Of a stretch of 39,670 nucleotides of DNA, positions 31,559 through 39,634 are shown in pieces (the stretch's first letter is position 1; every line of letters begins with the position of its first letter). The notes beneath the pieces were generated by a model that was not told where the DNA came from, searched no databases, and saw only the letters and a program-made list of their open reading frames with translations. A program made the translations under genes and the position numbers. The stretch is taken from assembly GCA_026419015.1 (NCBI GenBank), contig JAOAAF010000013.1, forward strand, positions 1-39,670, in the 5' to 3' direction. The DNA is from Spirochaetota bacterium. GTDB lineage: Bacteria > Spirochaetota > UBA4802 > JAGODF01.

Positions 31559-32425
31559 GTGGAATTTATAATACGACATAAGACAATTATTTCGTTTATT
31601 TCGTTTACACTTTTTTGTTTAATCTCACTCACTGCGCATACATCGTCAACAATCAATTCGATCGAAGGTTTATTGCATCTTTTTGTTGTTCCTTTTCAAC
31701 AGGGATATGAAGCGCTCCAAAGCGGCGTGCGACGCTTTTGGGTTGGCTTTACCGAGTTGGGAGAGTTGCGCGATGAACTCCAGCGAACGCGTCAAAAACT
31801 AATGAAATACGAACAGATTGCAGATGAATTAACCGAACTTAAAAAAGAAAATGAGCGACTTCGCCATCAACTCCAAATGGCTTCGCGACTTGAATATGAA
31901 AGCATTCCGGCACGGGTGATTTCGCGCGATCCCGACAATTGGTATCGCACTATCATATTGGATAGGGGTAGCGCTGATGGTGTAAAAAATAATATGCCGG
32001 TGGTTGCGTATTCTGGGGCAGAAAAAGCTGTAATTGGAAAAATTATCGATGTGAGGAGTCGCGTTTCGCGAGTGATTCCCATCATCGCGCCAGAAATGAA
32101 ACTCGGCGTGATGCTCCAATCGAGCAGATATCCTGGGCTTTTGCATGGCATATCTTCCAATTCCATTCTCTGCGTGATGGATTATGTGAGCAAATCTGCG
32201 CTGGTAAAGTTCGGCGATCAGGTTATTACTTCGGGGCAGGGTGGCATTTTTCCACAAGGCCTTTCAGTGGGAAAAGTTTTGAGATCGGAAATTATGGAAG
32301 CAAGCGCTTATCAACGGGTAATTGTCATACCGACTGTTGATTATGAAAAGCTTGAGGATGTTTTTATTTTAAAAAAAGAGCCCGATGCGGAATTTTTAGA
32401 GCTATTGAAAAGTGCAGGAAATTAA
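31559..32425 (+). CDS. mreC: Rod shape-determining protein MreC
   Basis: 288 residues. An N-terminal membrane span (about 10-28), a coiled coil (about 57-103, LGELRDELQRTRQKLMKYEQ followed by ELKKENERLRHQLQ) and the periplasmic beta-barrel pair (RVISRDPDNWYRTIILDRGS, VITSGQGGIFPQGLSVGKVL). It links the MreB filament side to the periplasmic PBPs. The start is GTG 31559, supported by the anchor beginning directly after it; the SD (GGTAAGA) is weak. Its stop is immediately followed by the mreD ATG. Confidence 0.93.
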   Translation: MEFIIRHKTIISFISFTLFCLISLTAHTSSTINSIEGLLHLFVVPFQQGYEALQSGVRRFWVGFTELGELRDELQRTRQKLMKYEQIADELTELKKENERLRHQLQMASRLEYESIPARVISRDPDNWYRTIILDRGSADGVKNNMPVVAYSGAEKAVIGKIIDVRSRVSRVIPIIAPEMKLGVMLQSSRYPGLLHGISSNSILCVMDYVSKSALVKFGDQVITSGQGGIFPQGLSVGKVLRSEIMEASAYQRVIVIPTVDYEKLEDVFILKKEPDAEFLELLKSAGN

Positions 32426-32923
32426 ATGATTGGTTATATTTTCACTGGTGCTGTTATTATCGCTTCGCTCATCATACAAGCACACGATTCTTTTGATGTT
32501 CTAAAAGTTGCAGGAGCGAAGCCGGATTTGCTTTTCATTGCGGTAATATTTTTTGGATATAATTTTGGTTCGTTTTATGGGGAAGTGACTGGTTTCATTG
32601 CAGGGTTGCTACACGATGCGGTTTCCAACGCCCCATTGGGGCTTCTTACGTTTCCGAAAGTTGTCATCGGATATGTTGTAGGGATGTTTGGGCGTTCGGT
32701 TTTCCGCGCAAATTTGGCGACGATTTTTCTCCTTGTACTAGCTGCATCGATTGTAAAAGGCATTATAACAATTTTTTTGTGCTATATTTTTGATTCAGTT
32801 TCTGTGACGGCTCGTGCAGCAGTTATTGTGCCAGAATCTCTTTATAATGCCATAATTGCTCCTTTTCTTTTTATGCTTTATGAGAAAATTTTTGAACGGG
32901 AAATTGAACGGGAGGGCATGTAA
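32426..32923 (+). CDS. mreD: Rod shape-determining protein MreD
   Basis: 165 residues, five or so hydrophobic spans, with the family pattern KPDLLFIAVIFFGYNFGSFY followed by GEVTGFIAGLLHDAVSNAPLG. Inner-membrane partner of MreC in the elongation complex. The ATG follows the mreC stop with no gap, so translation is coupled. Position between mreC and PBP2 confirms the assignment, as the family is poorly conserved in sequence. Confidence 0.9.
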   Translation: MIGYIFTGAVIIASLIIQAHDSFDVLKVAGAKPDLLFIAVIFFGYNFGSFYGEVTGFIAGLLHDAVSNAPLGLLTFPKVVIGYVVGMFGRSVFRANLATIFLLVLAASIVKGIITIFLCYIFDSVSVTARAAVIVPESLYNAIIAPFLFMLYEKIFEREIEREGM

Positions 32924-32926
32924 ATT

Positions 32927-34750
32927 TTGCTGGCAACTATTCGGCATAGATTGCTCGAAGCGTTTCGAACCAGAATGTTAATTCTTCTGGGGATCGTCAC
33001 CTGTTGTTTTGCAATTATTTTAATCCAACTCATTAATGTGCAGTTAATCCGCGGGGAGGAATTTGCTCGAAAATCGCGCATGAATATGGAAAACAACATT
33101 CCGATTCCTGCTGCGAGAGGTGAGATATATGACCGCAACTTTGACCCAGACAAAAAAAATGTGGTTATCGTTTCAAACAGGCCTTCCTTTAACGTAACAA
33201 CAGTACCTGCAAACTTTCGCGATAATACGAAAATGGAAGAGACAGTTCGTCTTGTCTGCAAGCTCCTTAAGGTGAATGGCGATGAGGTATTGAAGGAAAT
33301 AAAAGAACGCAATCCATGGGAGAGAGTAATAATAAAAGAAGATGTTCCGTTTGAATCGATTGTTTCCATCGCAACCCATCGCGATAAATTTCCGTTTATC
33401 GATTGGGAAGATTCTTCTGTTCGCGTGTATAATCATGCGAATATGTTCGCTCACGTGATTGGATACATTGGGTTAATCAGCAAAGAGGAATATGCACAGT
33501 TGAAGCACCAAGGGTATCGGCAATATCAACGAATTGGAAAGTCGGGCATTGAAAGCCAATACGATAAAGTGCTTCGCGGGAGAGATGGTTATATCCGACG
33601 GATTGTTGATGTCCGCAATCGCGTAGAAGCGGAAGAGGTTGGGCTTGAACCCCAGGCGGGGAACAATCTTGTGTTGACAATCGACTACGGAATTCAGGAA
33701 GCTGCGTATGAGGCGATGGAAAATTACATGGGCGCAGCTATTGTTATAAAAGCTGCAACCGGTGAAGTGCTCGCAATGGTGAGTCGTCCCGATTTCGATC
33801 CGAATGCACTTATTTCGCGCAACAATTACGGCATCATTCAGCAACTCCTTAACGATCCAACAAAACCTTTTGTGAATCGTGCAATTCAATCGCGCTTTCC
33901 TCCGGCATCGACATTTAAAATTGTTACCGCAATTGCTGCACTGGAAGAAGAAAGATGGAATCCATCGACATCGCTCTTTTGCAATGGGAGCTTTACTCTC
34001 CGTGGGTTTGTGGATACGATCTTTTTCGATTATCGCGTTCATGGAACTCTTAACCTTTATTGGGCAATTGCGCGATCGTGCAGCGTTTATTTTTATCAGC
34101 TTGGGTTGCGCATTGGTCCTACCATGATTTTAAGCTATGCAACGCATTTTGGTTTTGATCAGAGAACGGGAATTGATTTGCCTGGAGAAATTACTGGTTT
34201 TATTCCTTCAAAGCGCTGGAAACTTCGCGTATTCGGTCAATCCTGGTATGATGGCGATACGGTAAATTTATCCATTGGGCAAGGGTTTATTACTGTCACT
34301 CCGATTGAAATGGCAAATTTGATTGCAGGGATTGTGAACAATGGGATTGTCTACAGACCTCATTTGGTGCGCGAAGTGCGCTCGCCCGATAATCGGAGAG
34401 TGATTCAGACATTCTCCCCGCAGCGGCAACGCGAAATTCCGATTTCACCTTCTACGCTCAGCATCATTCGAGAAGGGATGCGCCTTGCAGTAACTGGGGG
34501 TACCTGTAGCCAACTTTCGCGCCTTCCTGTCCCAATTGCAGGGAAAACAGGAACTGCCCAAACGCGTTCAAATCGTTACGAAGAAGAGTCGCAGCACGGA
34601 TGGTTTATCGGATATGCCCCGTACGATGGGCCACCTGAAAGAACTGTCATTGTGGTCGTTTTTGTTGAATATGGACGCGGTGGAGCGGCAGCTGCTGTTC
34701 CCGTTGCGTATAAAATATTCTCGAAAATGATTCAGTTGGGATATTTCTAA
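32927..34750 (+). CDS. mrdA: Penicillin-binding protein 2 (class B transpeptidase)
   Basis: 607 residues. One membrane span (about 17-37), a pedestal domain (PAARGEIYDRN, VIGYIGLIS, GKSGIESQYD) and a transpeptidase domain with Ser328-T-F-Lys331 (PPASTFK) and Lys540-T-G (AGKTGTAQ). The middle motif reads Ser384-Cys-Ser386 where PBP2 proteins normally have Asp or Asn at the third position. It cross-links peptidoglycan during elongation together with RodA. TTG 32927 is the likely start: GGAGGG, inside the end of mreD, is 10 bases upstream; the ATG 48 bases later would delete part of the anchor. The stop overlaps the rodA ATG (TAATG). Confidence 0.95.
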   Translation: MLATIRHRLLEAFRTRMLILLGIVTCCFAIILIQLINVQLIRGEEFARKSRMNMENNIPIPAARGEIYDRNFDPDKKNVVIVSNRPSFNVTTVPANFRDNTKMEETVRLVCKLLKVNGDEVLKEIKERNPWERVIIKEDVPFESIVSIATHRDKFPFIDWEDSSVRVYNHANMFAHVIGYIGLISKEEYAQLKHQGYRQYQRIGKSGIESQYDKVLRGRDGYIRRIVDVRNRVEAEEVGLEPQAGNNLVLTIDYGIQEAAYEAMENYMGAAIVIKAATGEVLAMVSRPDFDPNALISRNNYGIIQQLLNDPTKPFVNRAIQSRFPPASTFKIVTAIAALEEERWNPSTSLFCNGSFTLRGFVDTIFFDYRVHGTLNLYWAIARSCSVYFYQLGLRIGPTMILSYATHFGFDQRTGIDLPGEITGFIPSKRWKLRVFGQSWYDGDTVNLSIGQGFITVTPIEMANLIAGIVNNGIVYRPHLVREVRSPDNRRVIQTFSPQRQREIPISPSTLSIIREGMRLAVTGGTCSQLSRLPVPIAGKTGTAQTRSNRYEEESQHGWFIGYAPYDGPPERTVIVVVFVEYGRGGAAAAVPVAYKIFSKMIQLGYF

Positions 34751-36066
34751 TGTTAGGAAGAAATGAGATTTACAAGATTGATTTCGTGTTGGTTATCGCG
34801 GTTATACTTTTAGTATTCCTTGGTATTTTAACTATTTACAGCGCAGGTTTTGATCCCATCGATAAGGTGAATAATGGCCTATATAAAAAACAACTCATCT
34901 GGTTTATCGTTGGCTTTTTCATTATGGTTGGCTTTACGGTTATTAATTATCAGTTTTTGGGCGATTATTCGCTTCACATTTATATTTTTTTAATGGTACT
35001 GTTAGTCATTACGGTGATTTTTGGTACCCCTATTCGAAATACAAAGGCATGGCTTAATTTTGGATTATTTTCCATCCAACCGTCTGAATTCATGAAGCTT
35101 GGGTTGGTGATTATTCTTGCGAAATATTTAGAGCTCCGCGAGCGCGATATTTCGCATTTACGAGAACTTCTCATCCCCACGCTGTTGACCGCATTGCCAA
35201 TGCTCGTTATTCTTTTGCAACCCGATTTTGGAACTGCGGTGGTGTATGTCCCAATTCTGTTTACGATGCTTTTCATTGGTGGTGCTGATGTATCGCACTT
35301 GATTTCAATAGTTGCAATTGCGGCGATTGCAATCGTAGTGCCGATGGTGATCACGTACCGCGAATGGGTTGGTGCTGTTGGCACGAATTTCATTTTGGAC
35401 TTCTTTAAAGATACCAAACTAATCTTCATTGTTGCAAGCGTGTTTTTCGTTATTGCAATTACGACTTTTGTGTTGCACTTTTTTTTGGTAGGCAAATGGT
35501 ATCGGCGCGTATATATTCCCTCGACCGTTCTTTCCCTTGGTTTCTTTTTTTCGATAATTATTCAAAAATATTTCAAGCTCTACCAAAAAAGAAGAATTTT
35601 GGTGTTTCTCAATCCGGAACTCGATCCCCATGGTTCGGGTTACAATGTGATTCAATCGAAAATTGCGGTTGGTGCGGGTCAGTTTTTTGGCAAGGGCTTT
35701 CTTAAGGGAAGTCAGTCACAACTTGGCTTTTTGCCCGAAAAGACATCGGATTTTATTTTTTCTGTTTTTGCGGAAGAATGGGGTTTTGTCGGTGCAGTAG
35801 TGCTTTTAGTGCTTTTGGGGATTGTCATTTACCGTGGAATTCAAATTGCAATCGAATCAAAAGATAAATTCGGCGCATTGTTGGCCGGTGGAATCGTTAC
35901 AATCTTTTTCTTCCATGTATTGATAAATATTGGAATGGTTTTGGGAATCATGCCGGTTACCGGGCTTCCGCTCCCTTTTATTTCGTATGGCGGTTCCAAC
36001 TTACTTATGTCGATGATAGCGATAGGAATTCTTATTAGCATACGCATGCGAAAGTTTGTGTATTAA
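34750..36066 (+). CDS. rodA: Peptidoglycan glycosyltransferase RodA (SEDS)
   Basis: 438 residues, multi-span SEDS polymerase that elongates glycan strands with PBP2. Motifs: WLNFGLFSIQPSEFMKLGLV, LLQPDFGTAVVYVPI with the catalytic-site Asp, KGSQSQLGFLPEKTSDFIFS, FAEEWGFVGAV and GLPLPFISYGGSNLL. It is longer than Escherichia coli RodA (370) by an insert near residues 205-265 (FFKDTKLIFIVASVFFVIAI and the following span), seen in some spirochaetal RodA. The ATG overlaps the PBP2 stop by one base. Last gene of the elongation cluster. Confidence 0.96.
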   Translation: MLGRNEIYKIDFVLVIAVILLVFLGILTIYSAGFDPIDKVNNGLYKKQLIWFIVGFFIMVGFTVINYQFLGDYSLHIYIFLMVLLVITVIFGTPIRNTKAWLNFGLFSIQPSEFMKLGLVIILAKYLELRERDISHLRELLIPTLLTALPMLVILLQPDFGTAVVYVPILFTMLFIGGADVSHLISIVAIAAIAIVVPMVITYREWVGAVGTNFILDFFKDTKLIFIVASVFFVIAITTFVLHFFLVGKWYRRVYIPSTVLSLGFFFSIIIQKYFKLYQKRRILVFLNPELDPHGSGYNVIQSKIAVGAGQFFGKGFLKGSQSQLGFLPEKTSDFIFSVFAEEWGFVGAVVLLVLLGIVIYRGIQIAIESKDKFGALLAGGIVTIFFFHVLINIGMVLGIMPVTGLPLPFISYGGSNLLMSMIAIGILISIRMRKFVY

Positions 36067-36093
36067 AATTTTCACTCCCTCTAAAAAGAAGTA

Positions 36094-36123
36094 TTGACAA
36101 AGTTTTTGCGATCTTGTTATTAT
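36094..36123 (+). promoter_or_regulatory. Sigma-70 promoter for the tandem membrane-protein pair
   Basis: Exact TTGACA (36094-36099), 18-base spacer, TATTAT (36118-36123, 5 of 6). It lies 28 bases after the rodA stop and would start transcription near 36130, so the pair is independent of the Rod operon. Confidence 0.6.
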
Positions 36124-36129
36124 TAAAAA

Positions 36130-36206
36130 AAAGCCTTTTTGTTCACGTAAAGTAAAGGCAATCCTTTCTGGAAAGGCGCCTGCCACTGGAGGATGGTCAA
36201 TTTCGA
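36130..36206 (+). promoter_or_regulatory. Structured leader with alternative pairings and an SD inside a loop
   Basis: GCCTTT (36133-36138) can pair with AAAGGC at 36154-36159 or with a second AAAGGC at 36172-36177; the second is also part of CCTTTC-TG-GAAAGG (36163-36176). The two structures exclude each other. Further on, GCCA (36182-36185) and TGG-TC (36194-36198) can enclose CTGGAGGA, which holds the only SD (GGAGG, 36188-36192), 14 bases from the ATG. It looks like a regulatory leader. It does not fit any riboswitch consensus I can recall. Confidence 0.4.
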
Positions 36207-36668
36207 ATGATATTGCTATTGCTTTTTCTTCTTCTCGCAATTAGCGTGATTGGTCATATCGCAAGCCTCATTTTTTTTATTCGAACAAGAGAAAACCGCT
36301 ATGTGCGATGGTTCGCCAATACAGCGATTGTGAATATCTTTATTGCGGGGATTATCACAGTATATGTCATATACGATCCAACGGCAATCAGAGGAATAAA
36401 CCTTGGTCGCATCCTTTGGCTCATTTCGGGAATTATCACTTTCATCATGTTAACCATTCAGATTGTTATTTTCAAACGGCTATTTAAACGGATGAGGGAT
36501 CCCGCCTATTATCATTACAATTACTTTGGCAAAAAGGTTCTAAACAGTGGTGTGGTAACCAAAAATGAAGTGTTTATTTTTTTCTTTTCAATACCATTTT
36601 TATTGCTGTTTGGCTCATTTTTTGTCGCGAAGATTATTAATTATATCAAATATGGTTCGAGCCTTTAA
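36207..36668 (+). CDS. Unknown four-span membrane protein, first of a tandem paralogous pair
   Basis: 153 residues with four hydrophobic spans (about 1-25, 38-57, 66-90, 122-146) and no signal peptide cleavage site. Conserved with its neighbour: NTA near 38, IRGIN (61-65) before span 3, LWLISGII, and a polar loop from Pro99 to Asn113 (PAYYHYNYFGKKVLN) between spans 3 and 4. By hand alignment about 60 of 152 positions are identical to the next protein with no gaps. Basic residues flank span 3 (FKRLFKRMRD). I recognise no family. The promoter at 36094-36123 and leader precede it. The spacing of 14 bases between SD and ATG is unusually long. Confidence 0.75.
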   Translation: MILLLLFLLLAISVIGHIASLIFFIRTRENRYVRWFANTAIVNIFIAGIITVYVIYDPTAIRGINLGRILWLISGIITFIMLTIQIVIFKRLFKRMRDPAYYHYNYFGKKVLNSGVVTKNEVFIFFFSIPFLLLFGSFFVAKIINYIKYGSSL

Positions 36669-36673
36669 TTGGT

Positions 36674-37132
36674 ATGATCATTGTTGCGCTTTTAATGTTG
36701 CTTTTTGTTTCCCTTGTTTTCCACATCTTTTTTTTAATCCTATACCTATTAAAGGTTCAAAAGAAGCATTTACATGGCTTTTTAAATACTGCGCTCATCA
36801 ACATCATTATCGCGCTTGCGATTATCATTGCGATTGTAAACAAGCCTGCACTAATAAGAGGGATAAATTTTGCCCAGGTTTTATGGATTTTTTCGGGGAT
36901 TATTTTTTTCTTCGCGTTGGGCGTGAAGGTGAATGTGCTCATGAGAATTTATCGTACTTTTAAAAATCCCGCTAATTACCATTTAAACTTTTTTGGAAAA
37001 AAAGTGCTTAACAAAGATGCTGTATCAAAATTAGATGTATTAGCTTTTTTCGGAGCGATGCCGTTTTTCCTTGTTGCGGGTTCTTATTTTATCGCGCGCC
37101 TTATTAACTTCATTTTGTATGGGAGATTGTAA
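36674..37132 (+). CDS. Unknown four-span membrane protein, second of the tandem pair
   Basis: 152 residues, aligning without gaps to the preceding 153-residue protein: same four spans, same IRGIN at 61-65, LWIFSGII, the loop PANYHLNFFGKKVLN, and the terminal YFIARLINFILYG. The conserved residues cluster in the loops, which suggests a shared functional site and not just membrane composition. Only 5 bases separate the two genes, so they are co-transcribed and may form a heteromer. There is no recognisable SD apart from the coupling (TTAATTGGT before ATG). Function unknown. Confidence 0.75.
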   Translation: MIIVALLMLLFVSLVFHIFFLILYLLKVQKKHLHGFLNTALINIIIALAIIIAIVNKPALIRGINFAQVLWIFSGIIFFFALGVKVNVLMRIYRTFKNPANYHLNFFGKKVLNKDAVSKLDVLAFFGAMPFFLVAGSYFIARLINFILYGRL

Positions 37133-37165
37133 TGTTCCTTTGAGTTTTTCCAGTGAATCGCATAC

Positions 37166-37265
37166 AGCAATTCCTATTGGAATATTATTCAAAAAATGAC
37201 TTGAAAGATTACAATATATGTATTATTTTGCAGGAAGTTTTTCTGAAATTTCAAAAGGAATTGCT
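37166..37265. repeat. 9-bp inverted repeat spanning the gap before the CxxC protein
   Basis: AGCAATTCC (37166-37174) is the exact complement of GGAATTGCT (37257-37265), 82 bases apart; the first copy can also fold locally with TATTGGAAT. A weak promoter-like pair, TTGAAA (37201-37206) and TATTTT (37224-37229, spacer 17), lies between them. Two alternative folds or two half-sites for a regulator are possible; chance is not excluded. Confidence 0.3.
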
Positions 37266-37304
37266 ATTATTCTATATCAGAACGACCATTAAAGGAGCTG
37301 AAAT

Positions 37305-37559
37305 ATGCCACTAATTACCGAGAAGACGAGAAAGAATGCCGACAAGTGCAAAGAGTGTGCAATCATGCGCGTGCGAAATATTGATAAATCGAGCGTGCTT
37401 AAAGAGATGGGAAAAGCCTTAGATTTATACGATGAAGCTTCGGTCGCGATGGAAGCGGTAATTCGAGTAAGTTGCAACAGTTGCCCCAACGTGGGCGATT
37501 TTGAAAAAATATACGGCATGAAACCTTACGATTATTTCAAAATCGAGCGCCCAAAGTAG
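37305..37559 (+). CDS. Small CxxC/CxxC protein of unknown function
   Basis: 84 residues. Two Cys pairs, Cys15-K-E-Cys18 and Cys57-N-S-Cys60, separated by a helical segment (SSVLKEMGKALDLYDEASVA), suggest one Zn(II) or Fe-S site holding a helical hairpin. No signal peptide or membrane span, so cytoplasmic. AAGGAG lies 7 bases before the ATG. Its stop is 12 bases before queC, so the two are likely co-transcribed; whether it takes part in queuosine synthesis or merely shares the transcript is unknown. No family recognised. Confidence 0.7.
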   Translation: MPLITEKTRKNADKCKECAIMRVRNIDKSSVLKEMGKALDLYDEASVAMEAVIRVSCNSCPNVGDFEKIYGMKPYDYFKIERPK

Positions 37560-37571
37560 AAATTTCTCTTC

Positions 37572-38264
37572 ATGAAACGCGCGATAGTTCTTTTAAGCGG
37601 CGGAATCGATTCAACAACAACGTTGGCAATTGCTCAAAAAGAAGGATATCAGATTATTGCACTTACATTTCGGTATGGTCAGCGGCATGGCAAAGAAATT
37701 GAATGCGCGCAAAAGATATGCAGGGCGATGAATGTTCTTTCACATATTAAAATTGAAATACCAGCGCGGTTGTTTATGGGGTCTGCCCTTGCGGGAGAAA
37801 AGAAGTTAGAAGTACCCAAATCGGGCAACGTCAGTGCACATGAGATTCCTGTTACCTATGTTCCTGCAAGAAATTTGCTTTTCCTAGCATATGGAATTGT
37901 GTGTGCGGAAAGTTATGGTGCTTACGCCGTATTTATTGGAGCGAATGCATTGGATTACAGCGGTTATCCCGATTGCCGACCCGAATTTTTAAAAGCATTT
38001 GAAGAGGCAGCGCGATGTGGAACAAAGTGTGGCGTGGAAGGTAAACCTATTCGAGTAATTTCGCCTCTTTTGAATAAGACCAAAGCGGAAATAATACGCC
38101 TTGGGATTTCTTTAGGTGTTGACTATTCAATGACGCACAGCTGCTACGATCCCGATGAATATGGACGTGCGTGTGGAAGATGTGAGAGTTGTGTGATTCG
38201 AAAGCGAGGATTTCGCGATGCGGGGATTGAGGATCCCACACAATATATCGATGATGTGCAATGA
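37572..38264 (+). CDS. queC: 7-cyano-7-deazaguanine synthase
   Basis: 230 residues. ATP-dependent conversion of carboxy-deazaguanine to preQ0 in queuosine synthesis. PP-loop SGGIDST (9-15), FRYGQRHGKEIE, VTYVPARNLLFLAYG, FIGANALDYSGYPDCRPEF and the zinc Cys191, Cys201, Cys204 and Cys207 (GRACGRCESC) are all present. No queD, queE or queF is in the window. The queC stop is 3 bases before comF, so they are one transcript. Confidence 0.96.
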   Translation: MKRAIVLLSGGIDSTTTLAIAQKEGYQIIALTFRYGQRHGKEIECAQKICRAMNVLSHIKIEIPARLFMGSALAGEKKLEVPKSGNVSAHEIPVTYVPARNLLFLAYGIVCAESYGAYAVFIGANALDYSGYPDCRPEFLKAFEEAARCGTKCGVEGKPIRVISPLLNKTKAEIIRLGISLGVDYSMTHSCYDPDEYGRACGRCESCVIRKRGFRDAGIEDPTQYIDDVQ

Positions 38265-38267
38265 CGG

Positions 38268-38972
38268 ATGCGCCAGCTAGTTGACATAGTATTTGATTAT
38301 TTTTTCCCTTCACACTGCATTGCGTGTGGGAATCCGATCTCAGTGAAAGATCACCATGTCTGTATTCGTTGTTTCTCCACAATACAGCCCCTTGAAAGGG
38401 GATGCAAGCGCTGTGGAGGGCAGTTGGTAAACAATGCCTGTTCCATGTGCAGTATGAGAGCATGGTATCTCGATATGTGTTTTGCAGTATCGGATTATTC
38501 TGGTACCATGAAGGAAATGCTGGTGAAGTATAAATTTTATAAATGGCGAAGGTTGTATAAAAAGATTTCAGAGTTATTGTATGCGGCGCTCCTTGATGCG
38601 TCATGGGATGTTGATGTGGTGACGGCAGTGCCAATGGCAAAAAGCAAAGTTCGCAAAAGGGGATTTAATCAATCTGAACTCGTTGCAAAAGACGTGGCGC
38701 AGAAGATAAGAAAAAGCTACGTGCCATTACTGAAAGAAGTTCGAGTATGGAAAACACAGAAGGATTTAAATTATGTTGATCGTTTTCTCAATGTGCTGGG
38801 GAGATTTGCCGTTGAAGGCAAGCTTGCAGGCGAACGCATTTTGTTGATAGACGATGTATATACCACTGGTGCGACGCTAAATGAATGTGCGCGGTTGCTC
38901 AAAAATGCGGGTGCAGGAAAAGTTTTCGGAATCGCATTTGCGAAAAAGGCTTTGCATGATGATTTACAATAG
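38268..38972 (+). CDS. ComF-family amidophosphoribosyltransferase-like protein
   Basis: 234 residues. N-terminal zinc-finger part with four Cys pairs (Cys17/20, 32/35, 46/49, 58/61) and a phosphoribosyltransferase domain with FAVSDYSGTMKEMLVKYKFY, VPMAKSKVRKRGFNQSELVA and the PRPP loop ILLIDDVYTTGAT. ComF proteins act in natural transformation in some bacteria; elsewhere their role is unclear. The ATG is 3 bases after the queC stop. Complete, with no oddities. Confidence 0.93.
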   Translation: MRQLVDIVFDYFFPSHCIACGNPISVKDHHVCIRCFSTIQPLERGCKRCGGQLVNNACSMCSMRAWYLDMCFAVSDYSGTMKEMLVKYKFYKWRRLYKKISELLYAALLDASWDVDVVTAVPMAKSKVRKRGFNQSELVAKDVAQKIRKSYVPLLKEVRVWKTQKDLNYVDRFLNVLGRFAVEGKLAGERILLIDDVYTTGATLNECARLLKNAGAGKVFGIAFAKKALHDDLQ

Positions 38973-38987
38973 ATGGGGGTAAAGGTC

Positions 38988-39317
38988 ATGAAAGTAATTT
39001 CGAATGATGATGTCGAAATTATTATTCTTGAAGGAAGAATCGACCAAGACGCATCTGCTGAACTGGAAAGCGTTCTCGATAACTGCATCAAAAGAGGGAG
39101 AATTAATATTTGTATCGACATGGTCAATGTGAAGCATTTGTGCAGTTCAGCGTTAGGTGTTCTTGTGGCGAAAAAACGAAAAATAAAGGATAAAGAAGGA
39201 GATATAAAGCTCATTATTGTGGATGATAATTTAATGAAACTATTCCAAACCACCATGCTCGATCGCGTATTTGAAATTTTTGAATCCCAACGCGAATGCC
39301 TCGCAACTTTTGATTAA
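38988..39317 (+). CDS. STAS-domain anti-sigma factor antagonist
   Basis: 109 residues, a single STAS domain. It has GRIDQDASAELESVL and the phosphorylation loop KHLCSSALGVLV with Ser53/Ser54 where DSSGLG is usual, so a kinase-controlled switch of the SpoIIAA/RsbV type is expected. No partner kinase or phosphatase gene is nearby. The start is ATG 38988 with GGGGGT 7 bases before it; an ATG at 38973, directly after the comF stop, has none. Confidence 0.9.
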   Translation: MKVISNDDVEIIILEGRIDQDASAELESVLDNCIKRGRINICIDMVNVKHLCSSALGVLVAKKRKIKDKEGDIKLIIVDDNLMKLFQTTMLDRVFEIFESQRECLATFD

Positions 39318-39340
39318 AGGTTTTCCACAGGTAATTGCTC

Positions 39341-39634
39341 ATGGAAATTACAATTCAGAAAGGGATTTCGCAAAGCCTCAAAGATATTTTATTGCCAATT
39401 GCTCCATACTTGCGTCGCGTAGATGATGAAATACGCGAAAAATTGAAAACAGGTATCCCAATTATCGATGACGCTTCATTGCATATTTTCCGTAACGGAG
39501 GTAAAAAGATTCGAGCATCGCTGATTATTCTTTCCAGTGGATTAAAAGGAAATATTCCAGAAGATATTATAGAGGTTGCTGCTGCTGCGGAAATTGTCCA
39601 TGCGGCGACATTGGTGCACGATGATATCATTGAT
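39341..39634 (+). CDS. Polyprenyl diphosphate synthase, N-terminal part cut by adapter
   Basis: 98 codons of a trans-isoprenyl diphosphate synthase: helix LPIAPYLRRVDDEIREKL, the substrate motif GGKKIRASLIIL, and AAAAEIVHAATLVHDDIID, which ends in the first Asp-rich motif DDIID. These enzymes make long prenyl chains for quinones or related lipids. The genomic reading ends exactly after the last Asp (39634), where the Nextera adapter begins. The real gene continues on missing sequence. Confidence 0.93.

Noticed and set aside
33473-34042. Long antisense ORF (189 codons) inside PBP2
   Set aside because: Shadow of the PBP2 reading frame; no ribosome site and no recognisable domain.
36126-36200. 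Resemblance of the leader to c-di-GMP, cobalamin or ZTP riboswitches (AAAGGCAA, CCTGCCACTGG)
   Set aside because: Only short fragments match; conserved cores and lengths of these classes are absent.
38047-38640. Antisense ORF of 197 codons across queC and comF
   Set aside because: It crosses two well-supported genes and has the composition of a reversed frame.
39320-39330. DnaA-box-like TTTTCCACA
   Set aside because: Single site with one mismatch in a short intergenic gap; no origin context.
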